Source: Desulfobulbus sp.
Lineage (GTDB): Bacteria > Desulfobacterota > Desulfobulbia > Desulfobulbales > Desulfobulbaceae
DNA: 11,333 nt
Assembly: GCA_017998195.1 (NCBI GenBank)
Contig: JAGODN010000037.1
Location: forward strand, 1-11,333
Direction: 5' to 3'
Under the pieces are notes generated by a model. The model was not told the origin of the DNA, did not search any database, and saw only the letters and a program-made list of their open reading frames with translations. This document shows positions 5,685 through 11,333 of this stretch, in pieces. The stretch's first letter is position 1. Every line of letters starts with the position of its first letter. The translations under genes were made by a program, and so were the position numbers.

Positions 5685-8132
5685 ATGAAATTCACGCTCA
5701 GTTGGCTCAACCAGTTCACCGCCACCGGATCGCTCACCCCTGCCCAGATCGCGGACCGACTGACCATGCTCGGGCTCGAGGTGGACAGCGTCGAGGAACT
5801 GTTCGCCGATCTGGACCAGATCGTCACCGCCCGGGTCACGGCGGTCAGCAAGCATCCGGATGCGGACAAACTGACGGTCTGCGAGGTGGATGACGGCAAC
5901 GGCAGCATCCAGGTGGTCTGTGGTGCGCCCAACGTCCGGGCCGGCATGGTTTCGGCCCTGGCCCGGCCCGGGGTCAAGCTGCCGGACGGCACCAAGATCA
6001 AGAAGGCCAAGGTGCGGGGTGTCGCTTCCGCGGGCATGCTCTGCTCGTCGCGGGAACTGGGGCTGAATCAGGACCACAGCGGCATTCTCGACCTGGACGC
6101 ACAGCTGGAGCCCGGTCGCCCACTCGCCGAGGCCCTCAACCTGCGCGACACCGTGATCGAGGTGGACCTGACGCCCAACCGGCCCGACTGCGCCAGTGTG
6201 CGCGGTATCGCCCGCGAGGTCGGCAGTTTCGCGGGCGGGCCGCTGCGTCCGCTGGTGGACAGGGTCACCCCCCTGACCCCCACCTGGTCCGGGTACGAGG
6301 TCCGCATCGAGGCGCCTGATCTCTGTCCCCGTTACACCGCCAGGAGAGTCAGCAAGGTCACCATCGGCCCGTCGCCGCAATGGCTGCAGCAGCGTCTCCT
6401 CGCCGTGGGCATGCGGCCGATCAACAACATCGTCGACATCACCAACTACGTGATGCTCGAATCCGGACAGCCGCTGCACGCCTTTGACTTCGCCACCCTG
6501 CACGGCAGCCGCATCGTTGTCCGCCGGCCCGCTGCCGACGAGACCTCTATCACCACCCTGGACGGCAACGAGCGCAGCCTGGACGCGGAGACGCTCGTCA
6601 TCTGCGACGCCGAGCGGCCGGTGGCCGTGGCCGGCGTCATGGGCGGGCTGGAGACCGAAATCACCGCCGCCACCACCGATATCCTGCTTGAATCGGCCTG
6701 CTTCGATCCGGTCTGCATCCGGCGCACCGCCCGGCGCATGGGTATCCCGTCGGAATCCTCCTACCGGTTCGAGCGCGGGGTGGACCCGAACCTTGCGGAC
6801 AGCGCCCTCGAACGGGCGGTGCAACTGGTGGTCGAACTCGCCGGCGGCCAGGCCGAACCGGGCGGGATCGACGTGTACCCCGGACAGAAAGACCCGCTCC
6901 AACTCACCCTGCGAATCCGGCGGCTGTGTTCCCTGCTCGGCATGGACCTGGAGCGGGACGAGGTGGCCCGGCTGCTGCGCAGCATCGAGTTCCCGGTGAC
7001 GGTCATCGACGAGGCCACCCTGGCGGTGACTGTCCCGAGTTTCCGGATCGACATCGAGCGCGAGGTGGACCTGGTCGAAGAGGTGGCCCGGCTGGTCGGC
7101 TACAACAACATCCCCACCGCCCAGCCGCTCATCCGCATGGACTATCCCAGGCGTGACGCCCTTCGCCACCTGCGCCAGGAAGTCTCGCAACTGCTCGTTG
7201 CCCAAGGGTATTTCGAGGCGATCAACTACAGCTTTGTGGCGGAGAATCATCACGACCTGTGCCGGTTGGCCGCCGACGACCCGAGGCGGCAGGTGACGCG
7301 ACTGCTGAACCCGCTCTCTGATGAACAGACGGTCATGCGTTCCCTGCTGCTGCCCGGACTGCTGGAAAATGTCCGCCGCAACATCAATTTCCAGCGCACC
7401 GACATCCGTCTTTTTGAAACGGGCAAGATATTCCTGCAACGCTTGGCCGGCGAACTGCCCGAGGAGCGGCTGCTCCTCTCTGCGGTGCTCAGCGGCAGCC
7501 GCTATCCCGGCGCTGAACCGCTCCATTTCTCCGGCCAACAGGCTGATTTTCTCGACATCAAGGGCACCGTGCTCAACCTGCTCAAGACCCTGCGCATCGC
7601 CGACAGCCTGCACAGTCCCCTGCTGCAACCGGCCGGGTCCAATGTCGAGCCCTACTGCGACCCGGCCTGCGCCCTAGCCATTGTCCACAACAGCCAACCG
7701 GTCGGCATCCTGGGCGCAGTCCACCCGGAAACCCTGAGGGGGTTCGGCATCAAACAGCCGGTCTATTTCCTGGAGATCGACCTGCAGCGGCTGCTCGCCA
7801 TGGAGCGGCAGGCCAAGCAGTTCACCAGCCTGCCCCGCTATCCGGCGGTGAAACGGGACATCAGTCTGACCGTGGATGAGGCCACCCCGGCCGGTGATCT
7901 GTTGCGGGCAATACGCGCCCAGCAGCAAAAATACGTTGAAACGACTGAGATTTTCGATGTATATCGGGGCAAACCGATCCCGGCCGGATGCAAGAGCGTC
8001 GCCCTGTCGATCACCTATCGCTCCGCCACCGGCACCTTGGATGACCAGACCGTCGACCGGGTGCATGACAAAATCGTCCAGGCCCTGACAGCAGAATTCA
8101 AGGCCCAACTGCGTGAAGGATCCGAAGCATGA
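5685..8132 (+). CDS. pheT: Phenylalanine--tRNA ligase beta subunit
   Basis: PheT is the large, non-catalytic subunit of PheRS; it binds tRNA-Phe and edits mischarged tyrosine. The 815 residues match the long bacterial form. In order: an N-terminal piece (MKFTLSWLNQF); an OB-fold tRNA-binding domain (about 40-150, with KHPDADKLTVCEVD and ASAGMLCSSRELGL); the B3/B4 editing domain (about 210-390, with RPINNIVDITNYVMLE and a HAFDF motif); the B5 DNA-binding-like domain (about 405-480, with VPSFRIDIEREVDLVEEVARLVGYNNIP in the region); a catalytic-like core; and the C-terminal FDX-ACB domain (about 713-815, LPRYPAVKRDISL) that holds the tRNA anticodon region. The ATG at 5685 follows AGGA by 5 nt. 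The stop overlaps the ihfA start as ATGA, indicating translational coupling. Confidence 0.97.
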   Translation: MKFTLSWLNQFTATGSLTPAQIADRLTMLGLEVDSVEELFADLDQIVTARVTAVSKHPDADKLTVCEVDDGNGSIQVVCGAPNVRAGMVSALARPGVKLPDGTKIKKAKVRGVASAGMLCSSRELGLNQDHSGILDLDAQLEPGRPLAEALNLRDTVIEVDLTPNRPDCASVRGIAREVGSFAGGPLRPLVDRVTPLTPTWSGYEVRIEAPDLCPRYTARRVSKVTIGPSPQWLQQRLLAVGMRPINNIVDITNYVMLESGQPLHAFDFATLHGSRIVVRRPAADETSITTLDGNERSLDAETLVICDAERPVAVAGVMGGLETEITAATTDILLESACFDPVCIRRTARRMGIPSESSYRFERGVDPNLADSALERAVQLVVELAGGQAEPGGIDVYPGQKDPLQLTLRIRRLCSLLGMDLERDEVARLLRSIEFPVTVIDEATLAVTVPSFRIDIEREVDLVEEVARLVGYNNIPTAQPLIRMDYPRRDALRHLRQEVSQLLVAQGYFEAINYSFVAENHHDLCRLAADDPRRQVTRLLNPLSDEQTVMRSLLLPGLLENVRRNINFQRTDIRLFETGKIFLQRLAGELPEERLLLSAVLSGSRYPGAEPLHFSGQQADFLDIKGTVLNLLKTLRIADSLHSPLLQPAGSNVEPYCDPACALAIVHNSQPVGILGAVHPETLRGFGIKQPVYFLEIDLQRLLAMERQAKQFTSLPRYPAVKRDISLTVDEATPAGDLLRAIRAQQQKYVETTEIFDVYRGKPIPAGCKSVALSITYRSATGTLDDQTVDRVHDKIVQALTAEFKAQLREGSEA

Positions 8133-8419
8133 AAAAGAAAAACGTCACCCGCAAGGAACTGGCCATTGCGGTCAATGAAAAGCTGGGTGTCTCCCAGCGC
8201 AACGCCGCGGAAATCGTTGACGCGGTGTTCGCCACCATGAAGAACACCATGGTTGCCGGCGAATCCATCAAACTCGTGCAGTTCGGCACCCTCACCGTAC
8301 GCGACAAATCGCCGCGACGCGGTCGCAACCCGCGCACGGGCGAATCCATGACCATCACCAAGCGGCAGATGGTCTCGTTCCGGCCCAGCAAGCGGTTGCG
8401 GGAACGACTGAATAAATAA
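8129..8419 (+). CDS. ihfA: Integration host factor subunit alpha
   Basis: This is a DNA-bending protein of the HU/IHF family. It has 96 residues; IHF-alpha rather than HU is favoured by its location after pheT (as in E. coli and many Proteobacteria) and by the N-terminus with MTRKELA-like spacing. The beta-arm signature RNPRTGE carries the intercalating proline at residue 68. QFGTLTVRDKSPRRGRNP and the C-terminal MVSFRPSKRLRERL are family-typical. The ATG overlaps the pheT stop by 4 nt and has GAAGGA (8115-8120) as ribosome binding site. IHF works as a heterodimer; its partner is not in this window. IHF-like proteins bend DNA for recombination, phage integration and sigma-54 promoters. Confidence 0.93.
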   Translation: MKKKNVTRKELAIAVNEKLGVSQRNAAEIVDAVFATMKNTMVAGESIKLVQFGTLTVRDKSPRRGRNPRTGESMTITKRQMVSFRPSKRLRERLNK

Positions 8420-8517
8420 CCATCCGGTTCAAGGTTTTCTGGCATTTCTTCCATTTCCGGCTTATTGTTGACGAGGTACCTGCAGAGACACACAGTGTTC
8501 AACGAGTCCTTCGTGAT

Positions 8518-8922
8518 GTGAAACACGCAACGTCCGACATCCGGCAGATCCCGGACAAGGTCTATTTCCGGATCGGCGAGGTCAGTGACCTCGTGGGCGT
8601 GGACCCGCATGTGCTCCGCTACTGGGAGACCGAGTTCGCCACGGTCCGGCCGTATCGCGGTAAATCCAAACAGCGACTCTACCGGCGCCAGGACGTTGAA
8701 AACCTGCTGCTCATCAAGACGCTGCTGCACGACGAGGGCTACACCATCTCCGGGGCCCGCAAACTGTTGAAAAACATGCGTCGGCATGAGCAGTTGGAAC
8801 TGCCGCTGGTGCATGCGGCCAGCCAGCCGAAGTCCGAGGATGATCTCCTCGGGCAGATCAAGCAGGAACTGCAGACCATCCTCGGGCGCCTCGGGGTGCA
8901 AAGGTCGGTACCGCACAAGTAG
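8518..8922 (+). CDS. Small MerR-family transcriptional regulator
   Basis: This is a DNA-binding regulator with only the MerR-type winged helix, 134 residues. The HTH spans about 16-37 (YFRIGEVSDLVGVDPHVLRYWE) and the wing 49-60 (KSKQRLYRRQDV), followed by a dimerisation helix (IKTLLHDEGYTISGARKLL). The C-terminal tail (about 90-134) is charged and shows no metal-binding cysteines or ligand domain. A MerR-type gene directly after ihfA is a widely conserved arrangement; its target is, to my knowledge, not established. The likely start is GTG at 8518: the ATG at 8516 is followed at once by a stop, and no earlier start exists in frame. The ribosome binding site is weak. The 98-nt gap after ihfA shows no convincing promoter. 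Confidence 0.88.
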   Translation: MKHATSDIRQIPDKVYFRIGEVSDLVGVDPHVLRYWETEFATVRPYRGKSKQRLYRRQDVENLLLIKTLLHDEGYTISGARKLLKNMRRHEQLELPLVHAASQPKSEDDLLGQIKQELQTILGRLGVQRSVPHK

Positions 8923-8925
8923 CAG

Positions 8926-8955
8926 TTGACAGCAGGCCGCGGGAAGTGCTAGAAA
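8926..8955 (+). promoter_or_regulatory. Sigma-70 promoter of tRNA-Pro
   Basis: A consensus TTGACA (8926-8931) is followed 18 nt later by TAGAAA (8950-8955), preceded by TG at 8947-8948 (extended -10). The predicted start near 8962 is about 10 nt upstream of the tRNA. The promoter begins 4 nt after the merR stop. Confidence 0.7.
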
Positions 8956-8971
8956 CACCGCTGCACATTCT

Positions 8972-9048
8972 CGGAACGTAGCGCAGTCTGGTAGCGCACC
9001 TGAATGGGGTTCAGGGGGCCGGAGGTTCGAATCCTCTCGTTCCGACCA
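8972..9048 (+). tRNA. tRNA-Pro (anticodon GGG)
   Basis: The acceptor stem CGGAACG (8972-8978) pairs with CGTTCCG (9038-9044), with discriminator A9045 and encoded CCA (9046-9048). The D stem is GCGC/GCGC. The anticodon stem CCTGA/TCAGG encloses loop ATGGGGT, giving anticodon GGG (9006-9008), which reads CCC. The T arm GGAGG/CCTCT has loop TTCGAAT, with one G-T wobble. All elements are normal. It marks the end of the core block; everything beyond its terminator differs in composition and strand. Confidence 0.96.
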
Positions 9049-9056
9049 GTAAAATT

Positions 9057-9092
9057 AGCCACTTAGCAAATATTGCTAAGTGGCTTTTTTTT
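9057..9092 (+). terminator. Intrinsic terminator after tRNA-Pro
   Basis: A perfect 12-bp stem AGCCACTTAGCA (9057-9068)/TGCTAAGTGGCT (9074-9085) with a 5-nt loop is followed by eight T (9085-9092). The stem also ends in A's on its left side, so it could act in both directions. Confidence 0.93.
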
Positions 9093-9305
9093 GGTTTGCA
9101 GACTTTTTGCAAAGTTTATCCTGCTTGCCTGGTTCCGAATCCAGCCAGCCAAGCAATCTTTTCCGCCCCCAGAGTTGCAGAAATTGGGCCATGGAGCGGA
9201 GTCAGCAGCGCATTGGTTGAGTTAGTGATGATCGATGAGGTCTCGATCCCCCTCCCCTACCCCTCCTTCACAGCGAGCCTAGATGCCTAGTATGGTGGAT
9301 GCATC
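9093..9305. other. Intergenic stretch at the edge of the cassette region, no gene supported
   Basis: No convincing gene is visible on either strand. A pyrimidine tract at 9247-9269 (G-rich on the minus strand: G4, G4 and G5 runs) and an imperfect inverted repeat with TTGGTT (9213-9218) and AACCAA (9311-9316) stand out. Open frames exist on both strands but lack good starts. Confidence 0.5.
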
Positions 9306-9397
9306 GCGCTAACCAAGCACATAAGGAATGGCTGCTTCTTGTACGCGCCAATATGACGCCACTCGCAAAAGTCGCTGGTCAGTCAAAGCTTGTAGCG
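9306..9397 (-). repeat. Possible degenerate attC site (third, most distal)
   Basis: GCGCTAACCAAGC (9306-9318) pairs with GCTTGTAGCG (9388-9397) over 10 bp with a 2-nt bulge. Read on the minus strand, a left core like CGCTA(A)CAAGC with one base missing is followed by a right core GTTAGCGC. The stop codon of the broken GIY-YIG frame lies inside it, as the stops do in the other two sites. No inner stem is clear, so this may be a decayed site or chance. Confidence 0.3.
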
Positions 9398-9559
9398 ACA
9401 GCGGCCGCCATTTTTATCGCGTCGAAAAACTCCCGGTGCAATCCTGTGCCGTCAACCTTCCCCTTCGGCGCGATCCAGCCCTTGCCAATATAGAATGGCC
9501 TTCGCAGGATTAGATCTCGGATCTTTTAACGAGTAAAAGTAATAAAAGTTCGTTGGCAC
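9379..9559 (-). pseudogene. Frameshifted GIY-YIG-like nuclease fragment (broken integron cassette gene)
   Basis: I read this on the minus strand. AGGAGAG (9569-9563) is a strong ribosome binding site 5 nt before a GTG at 9559. The first 20 codons give VPTNFYYFYSLKDPRSNPAK; then, if one extra G (position 9499) is skipped, the next frame gives PFYIGKGW and continues 39 codons to a TGA at 9381-9379. A FYYFYSL segment followed by DPR and PFYIGKG is the N-terminal pattern of a GIY-YIG domain subfamily whose first lines read like Y-x-Y-x-L-x-DPR...PFYIGKG. The catalytic arginine helix that should follow is not recognisable, so the gene is truncated or further damaged. It starts 15 nt after the right core of the upstream attC, as cassette genes do. 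A sequencing error is the alternative to a real frameshift. Confidence 0.5.
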
Positions 9560-9574
9560 AATCTCTCCTAAGAA

Positions 9575-9690
9575 GCCTAATCGCGTTGCTCGACGTATTC
9601 AGCACCGCGATTCATGGCGGCGCAGTTTTTGCACCTTTTGCAAAAGATGTGACACAGCAACTTTGTCCTTTTGTAACGCCTTGTTAGGGC
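9575..9690 (-). repeat. attC site after the DUF2806 cassette, long and degenerate
   Basis: Minus strand, 5' to 3': left core GCCCTAAC (9690-9683), which contains the TAA stop of the DUF2806 gene, spacer, then CGTT; 116 nt later AACGCG and a right core ATTAGGC (9581-9575). The ends pair as GCC-TAA with TTAGGGC and GCGTT (9583-9587) with AACGC (9675-9679). The length resembles the roughly 120-nt Vibrio cholerae repeats more than the 61-bp site upstream. The right core has lost the strict GTT (it reads GATTAGGC). Inner pairing is weak; a CTTTTGCAAAAG palindrome sits in the middle. Confidence 0.5.
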
Positions 9691-10571
9691 GTTCCTCCGC
9701 TCGCACTGTCAAAGTAAATCTTTGTCTTATTTTGATCAGAATTTAGTGACTCCAAGAGGTCCTCAACGAGGGCAGGAATTTCAGTTGCACCAGATATAAG
9801 CGCCAGCTGCTGACCAATATCCGTAAACACTCTAAGCGAATACCTATGCTCAAGATTTATTCTTTTGCCCTTGTTCTCGGGGATTTCCTCAGTTCGAGCG
9901 ACATACCTTTCCCCAAAATAGCTGAACTCCATTCCGGCCAAATTCGACGGGTGAGGCATATGAGGTTCCGGAGAAATGAGGCCGATATTTATGAAGTGCT
10001 GGATTAGCCCTCTATTTCCAAGCTGTTCGACGTGCTTTTCAAGATTTTCATCGAAAAGGACGTGCCATCCTTTCTTGTCACGTATTGCTAAGGAACACAA
10101 CTCGGAGAACTTCTCTGCCTCCCACTTTTCCAAGGTCTTCAAGAATTGAAGGGTTCTCTTCGAGTAAGCGCCTGGTTTTGTGATTTCACCAGCGAGAACT
10201 CGTGCCCAGAGAATTTGCATGTCAGCTTCACTAATATCCTGAGAATGATCAAAGAACTGAGTAATCCAATCTCTATCTACTGGATCGTCTGAAACATCTT
10301 CTGGGAGTTCGCTAGCTGCAATTTTCGCGATAGCCTCAATGTTTTCTTGTCGAATCTCCTCTCGGTGCATCAACCTGCTTTCGGCTCTTGCGTATAGATT
10401 CGCGACTTCAATATCAGCTTTAGCGTGAATGATCCTGGCTTTGGCATCCGCCTTCGCCTGCCGAACTGTGCCAAATGGCGCATATACGGTCCCGATCCCC
10501 GCAGCCACGACGTCAACCAGCTTCGTCAGCGGTTTGCTGAGATTCTTAAGATCTACGATGGGGTTGTTCAT
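9684..10571 (-). CDS. DUF2806-type protein (integron cassette gene)
   Basis: This is a 295-residue protein that I recognise as DUF2806-like; its function is unknown to me. The N-terminus has a glycine-rich, possibly amphipathic segment (VVAAGIGTVYAPFGTVRQ, 21-38), then a long alanine- and charge-rich helix (39-88). The diagnostic part is DPVDRDWITQFFDHS (96-110) with ISEADMQILWARVLAGEI (113-130) and KPGAYSKRTLQFL. The C-terminal half is mixed alpha/beta with no catalytic motif I can name. ATG at 10571 lies 18 nt after the right core of the upstream attC; its ribosome binding site is poor. The TAA stop lies in the left core of the next attC, so the whole cassette spans about 9583-10596. Codon use is visibly AT-richer than the core genes, consistent with transfer. 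A defence role is possible but not shown. Confidence 0.8.
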   Translation of the reverse strand: MNNPIVDLKNLSKPLTKLVDVVAAGIGTVYAPFGTVRQAKADAKARIIHAKADIEVANLYARAESRLMHREEIRQENIEAIAKIAASELPEDVSDDPVDRDWITQFFDHSQDISEADMQILWARVLAGEITKPGAYSKRTLQFLKTLEKWEAEKFSELCSLAIRDKKGWHVLFDENLEKHVEQLGNRGLIQHFINIGLISPEPHMPHPSNLAGMEFSYFGERYVARTEEIPENKGKRINLEHRYSLRVFTDIGQQLALISGATEIPALVEDLLESLNSDQNKTKIYFDSASGGTP

Positions 10572-10589
10572 GTGGTTCGTGCTCAGATA

Positions 10590-10650
10590 GCCCTAACGGT
10601 GCAAATCAGCCGCGCGGCTTTTTGCGTCGGCTGAATTTGTCTTGTTGGGC
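10590..10650 (-). repeat. attC recombination site (canonical, 61 bp)
   Basis: As the single plus strand (the bottom strand relative to the cassettes), this folds fully. GCCCTAAC (10590-10597) pairs with GTTGGGC (10644-10650) with one bulged T. After 4-nt unpaired spacers, CAAATCAGCCG (10602-10612) pairs with CGGCTGAATTTG (10628-10639), leaving one extrahelical A. CGC (10613-10615) pairs with GCG (10624-10626), leaving an extrahelical T at 10627 and an 8-nt loop. Paired core sites, unpaired spacers, an inner stem and extrahelical bases on one side are the defining anatomy of an integron attC. The stop codon of the HEPN-like gene (10606-10608) lies inside it. Confidence 0.85.
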
Positions 10651-11331
10651 ATATCTCTCACCTCGTATTCTCCTGCATGTTTCTGAGAAACCTGCCTCTA
10701 AGAGTCGATTAAGAAAGTCAATCTCTCCTTTAGCATTTACCTTCATGATCCAAGGGAGATTCTCAAGTTGTTTGCAGTACCAAAGCCTGCATTCAAGCAA
10801 ACGTTTAATATCTTTGTAGAGAATACGCATTGATTCGGGAGAATTTCTTAATTCATTGCTGTTGCCATGTGCGCCAATATCGCGCAGTTGCTTCAGTTTC
10901 ATGAAGTCTTGCCATTCCGAGCAGGATTTATCTATGGATAGATCTATGCCGAATAAGCGTGCGTAGATAGTGGGGTAGCCTATCAAGGCATCCTGAAACG
11001 AGACATATTTTGTCCGTTGACGAGGATTCCAATCTCTTGGCGATAGCTCTTCAGATTCCTGCCTGAGGAATTGCTTTTCAGATTCCGTCAGTTTTTTGCG
11101 CGTCTTGCTGTCGGAAGGATCATTCTCTGCTTCAGGCGCCACATCAACAAACAGTGTTCCTGCGGCAAGGACACGAAGTGACGCTTCAATGCTTCCAAAA
11201 ATCGTGAAGAAGATTGCACGAGCCATTGCTGGTTCCATTTCTGTGGCATGTTCTCCACACATGCCACAGTATATCTTGAAGAGCGACATGATCTCACACA
11301 GCAATTGGCTATGATATGCCATTGCGTTCAT
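10606..11331 (-). CDS. HEPN-like hypothetical protein (integron cassette gene, possibly 5'-partial)
   Basis: I do not recognise this as a named family. It has 241 residues from an ATG at 11331, only 2 nt from the window edge, so the true start may lie outside; an inner ATG at residue 4 is also possible. It looks mostly helical. Residues 36-57 (MARAIFFTIFGSIEASLRVLAA) resemble the first helix of HEPN-type domains. KLKQLRDIGAHGN (145-157) contains R150-x4-H155 with a polar residue right after the arginine, the hallmark catalytic Rx4-6H pattern of HEPN RNases. A charged, probably disordered stretch (66-108) separates the two. The C-terminus is strongly basic (RRKKPRG). The stop falls inside the downstream attC, typical of a cassette gene. 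HEPN function as RNase toxin or defence effector is inference. Confidence 0.65.
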   Translation of the reverse strand: MNAMAYHSQLLCEIMSLFKIYCGMCGEHATEMEPAMARAIFFTIFGSIEASLRVLAAGTLFVDVAPEAENDPSDSKTRKKLTESEKQFLRQESEELSPRDWNPRQRTKYVSFQDALIGYPTIYARLFGIDLSIDKSCSEWQDFMKLKQLRDIGAHGNSNELRNSPESMRILYKDIKRLLECRLWYCKQLENLPWIMKVNAKGEIDFLNRLLEAGFSETCRRIRGERYAQQDKFSRRKKPRG

Positions 11332-11333
11332 GA

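Noticed and set aside
8420..8517. A promoter for the MerR-type gene (TTGACG at 8468-8473)
   Set aside because: No acceptable -10 box lies 16-18 nt downstream; the gene is more likely transcribed with ihfA.
9076..9262. A minus-strand open frame reading ...LHGPISATLGAEKIAWLAGFGTR... and running into the tRNA-Pro terminator
   Set aside because: The composition looks coding-like, but there is no ATG, GTG or TTG start after the preceding in-frame stop, and its end is simply the terminator stem. It could be a gene remnant; I could not support it.
9096..9290. A 64-codon plus-strand frame starting at TTG after the tRNA-Pro terminator
   Set aside because: No ribosome binding site, no recognisable motif, and it begins in the terminator's trailing T-run region.
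9213..9316. Imperfect inverted repeat TTGGTT...AACCAA considered as an attC or attachment site
   Set aside because: Only 6 bp pair cleanly and the core bases face the wrong way for an attC of minus-strand cassettes.
9299..9513. Two overlapping plus-strand frames of about 60 codons
   Set aside because: They lie opposite the broken GIY-YIG gene and attC-like sequence and have no ribosome binding sites or family features.
10425..10634. A toxin-antitoxin pair made of the HEPN-like and DUF2806 genes
   Set aside because: An attC site lies between them, so they are separate cassettes that move independently, and DUF2806 does not resemble known antitoxins or MNT partners.
9049..11333. CRISPR array, insertion sequence or prophage explanation for the right-hand region
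   Set aside because: No regularly spaced direct repeats, transposase, terminal inverted repeats with target duplication, or phage structural genes are visible; the attC anatomy explains the boundaries better.

Overview
Two different kinds of DNA meet in this window. Positions 1 to about 9092 are a compact, GC-rich, all-plus-strand block of translation and DNA-maintenance genes: ybaB, recR, tRNA-Val(GAC), thrS, infC, rpmI, rplT, pheS, pheT, ihfA, a small MerR-type regulator, and tRNA-Pro(GGG) with a strong intrinsic terminator. The order thrS-infC-rpmI-rplT-pheS-pheT-ihfA-merR, plus the flanking tRNAs, suggests a Gram-negative bacterium. A deltaproteobacterium/Desulfobacterota of the Desulfuromonas/Geobacter type is my best guess, inferred from gene order and protein flavour, not from a search.

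In the core block, YbaB and RecR form a coupled recombination-repair pair, normally downstream of dnaX, which would lie just outside the window. ThrRS, IF3, L35, L20 and both PheRS subunits form the translation operon. IhfA and the MerR-type protein close it. infC has no ATG/GTG/TTG start in a sensible place: a perfect AGGAGG lies 7 nt before an in-frame ATC, so IF3 very probably starts at AUC. The thrS leader is also odd: tRNA-Val is followed by a terminator-like hairpin 9 nt before a thrS start with almost no ribosome binding site.

Positions 9093 to 11333 are different. The genes run on the minus strand, are visibly AT-richer, and lie between recombination sites. I read this as the distal end of an integron gene-cassette array (or a cluster of attC sites lacking an integrase). 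A 61-bp attC site at 10590-10650 shows the full anatomy: inverted core sites, an inner stem and two extrahelical bases. Reading in the minus direction, the cassettes are: (1) a 241-aa protein with a HEPN-like RDIGAH (Rx4H) motif, possibly cut by the window edge; (2) a 295-aa DUF2806-type protein, in a cassette whose downstream attC half-site (GCCCTAAC) is the exact complement of the (G)TTAGGGC at its own upstream boundary, as expected if it was once a circular cassette; and (3) a short GIY-YIG-like gene broken by a one-base frameshift. A larger, degenerate attC lies at 9575-9690 and a very degenerate one may lie at 9306-9397.

HEPN proteins are often RNase toxins or defence effectors, and integron cassettes are known to carry anti-phage genes. 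The cassette region is therefore the part most likely to hold an undescribed system. No integrase or attI is visible; if present they should lie beyond position 11333.
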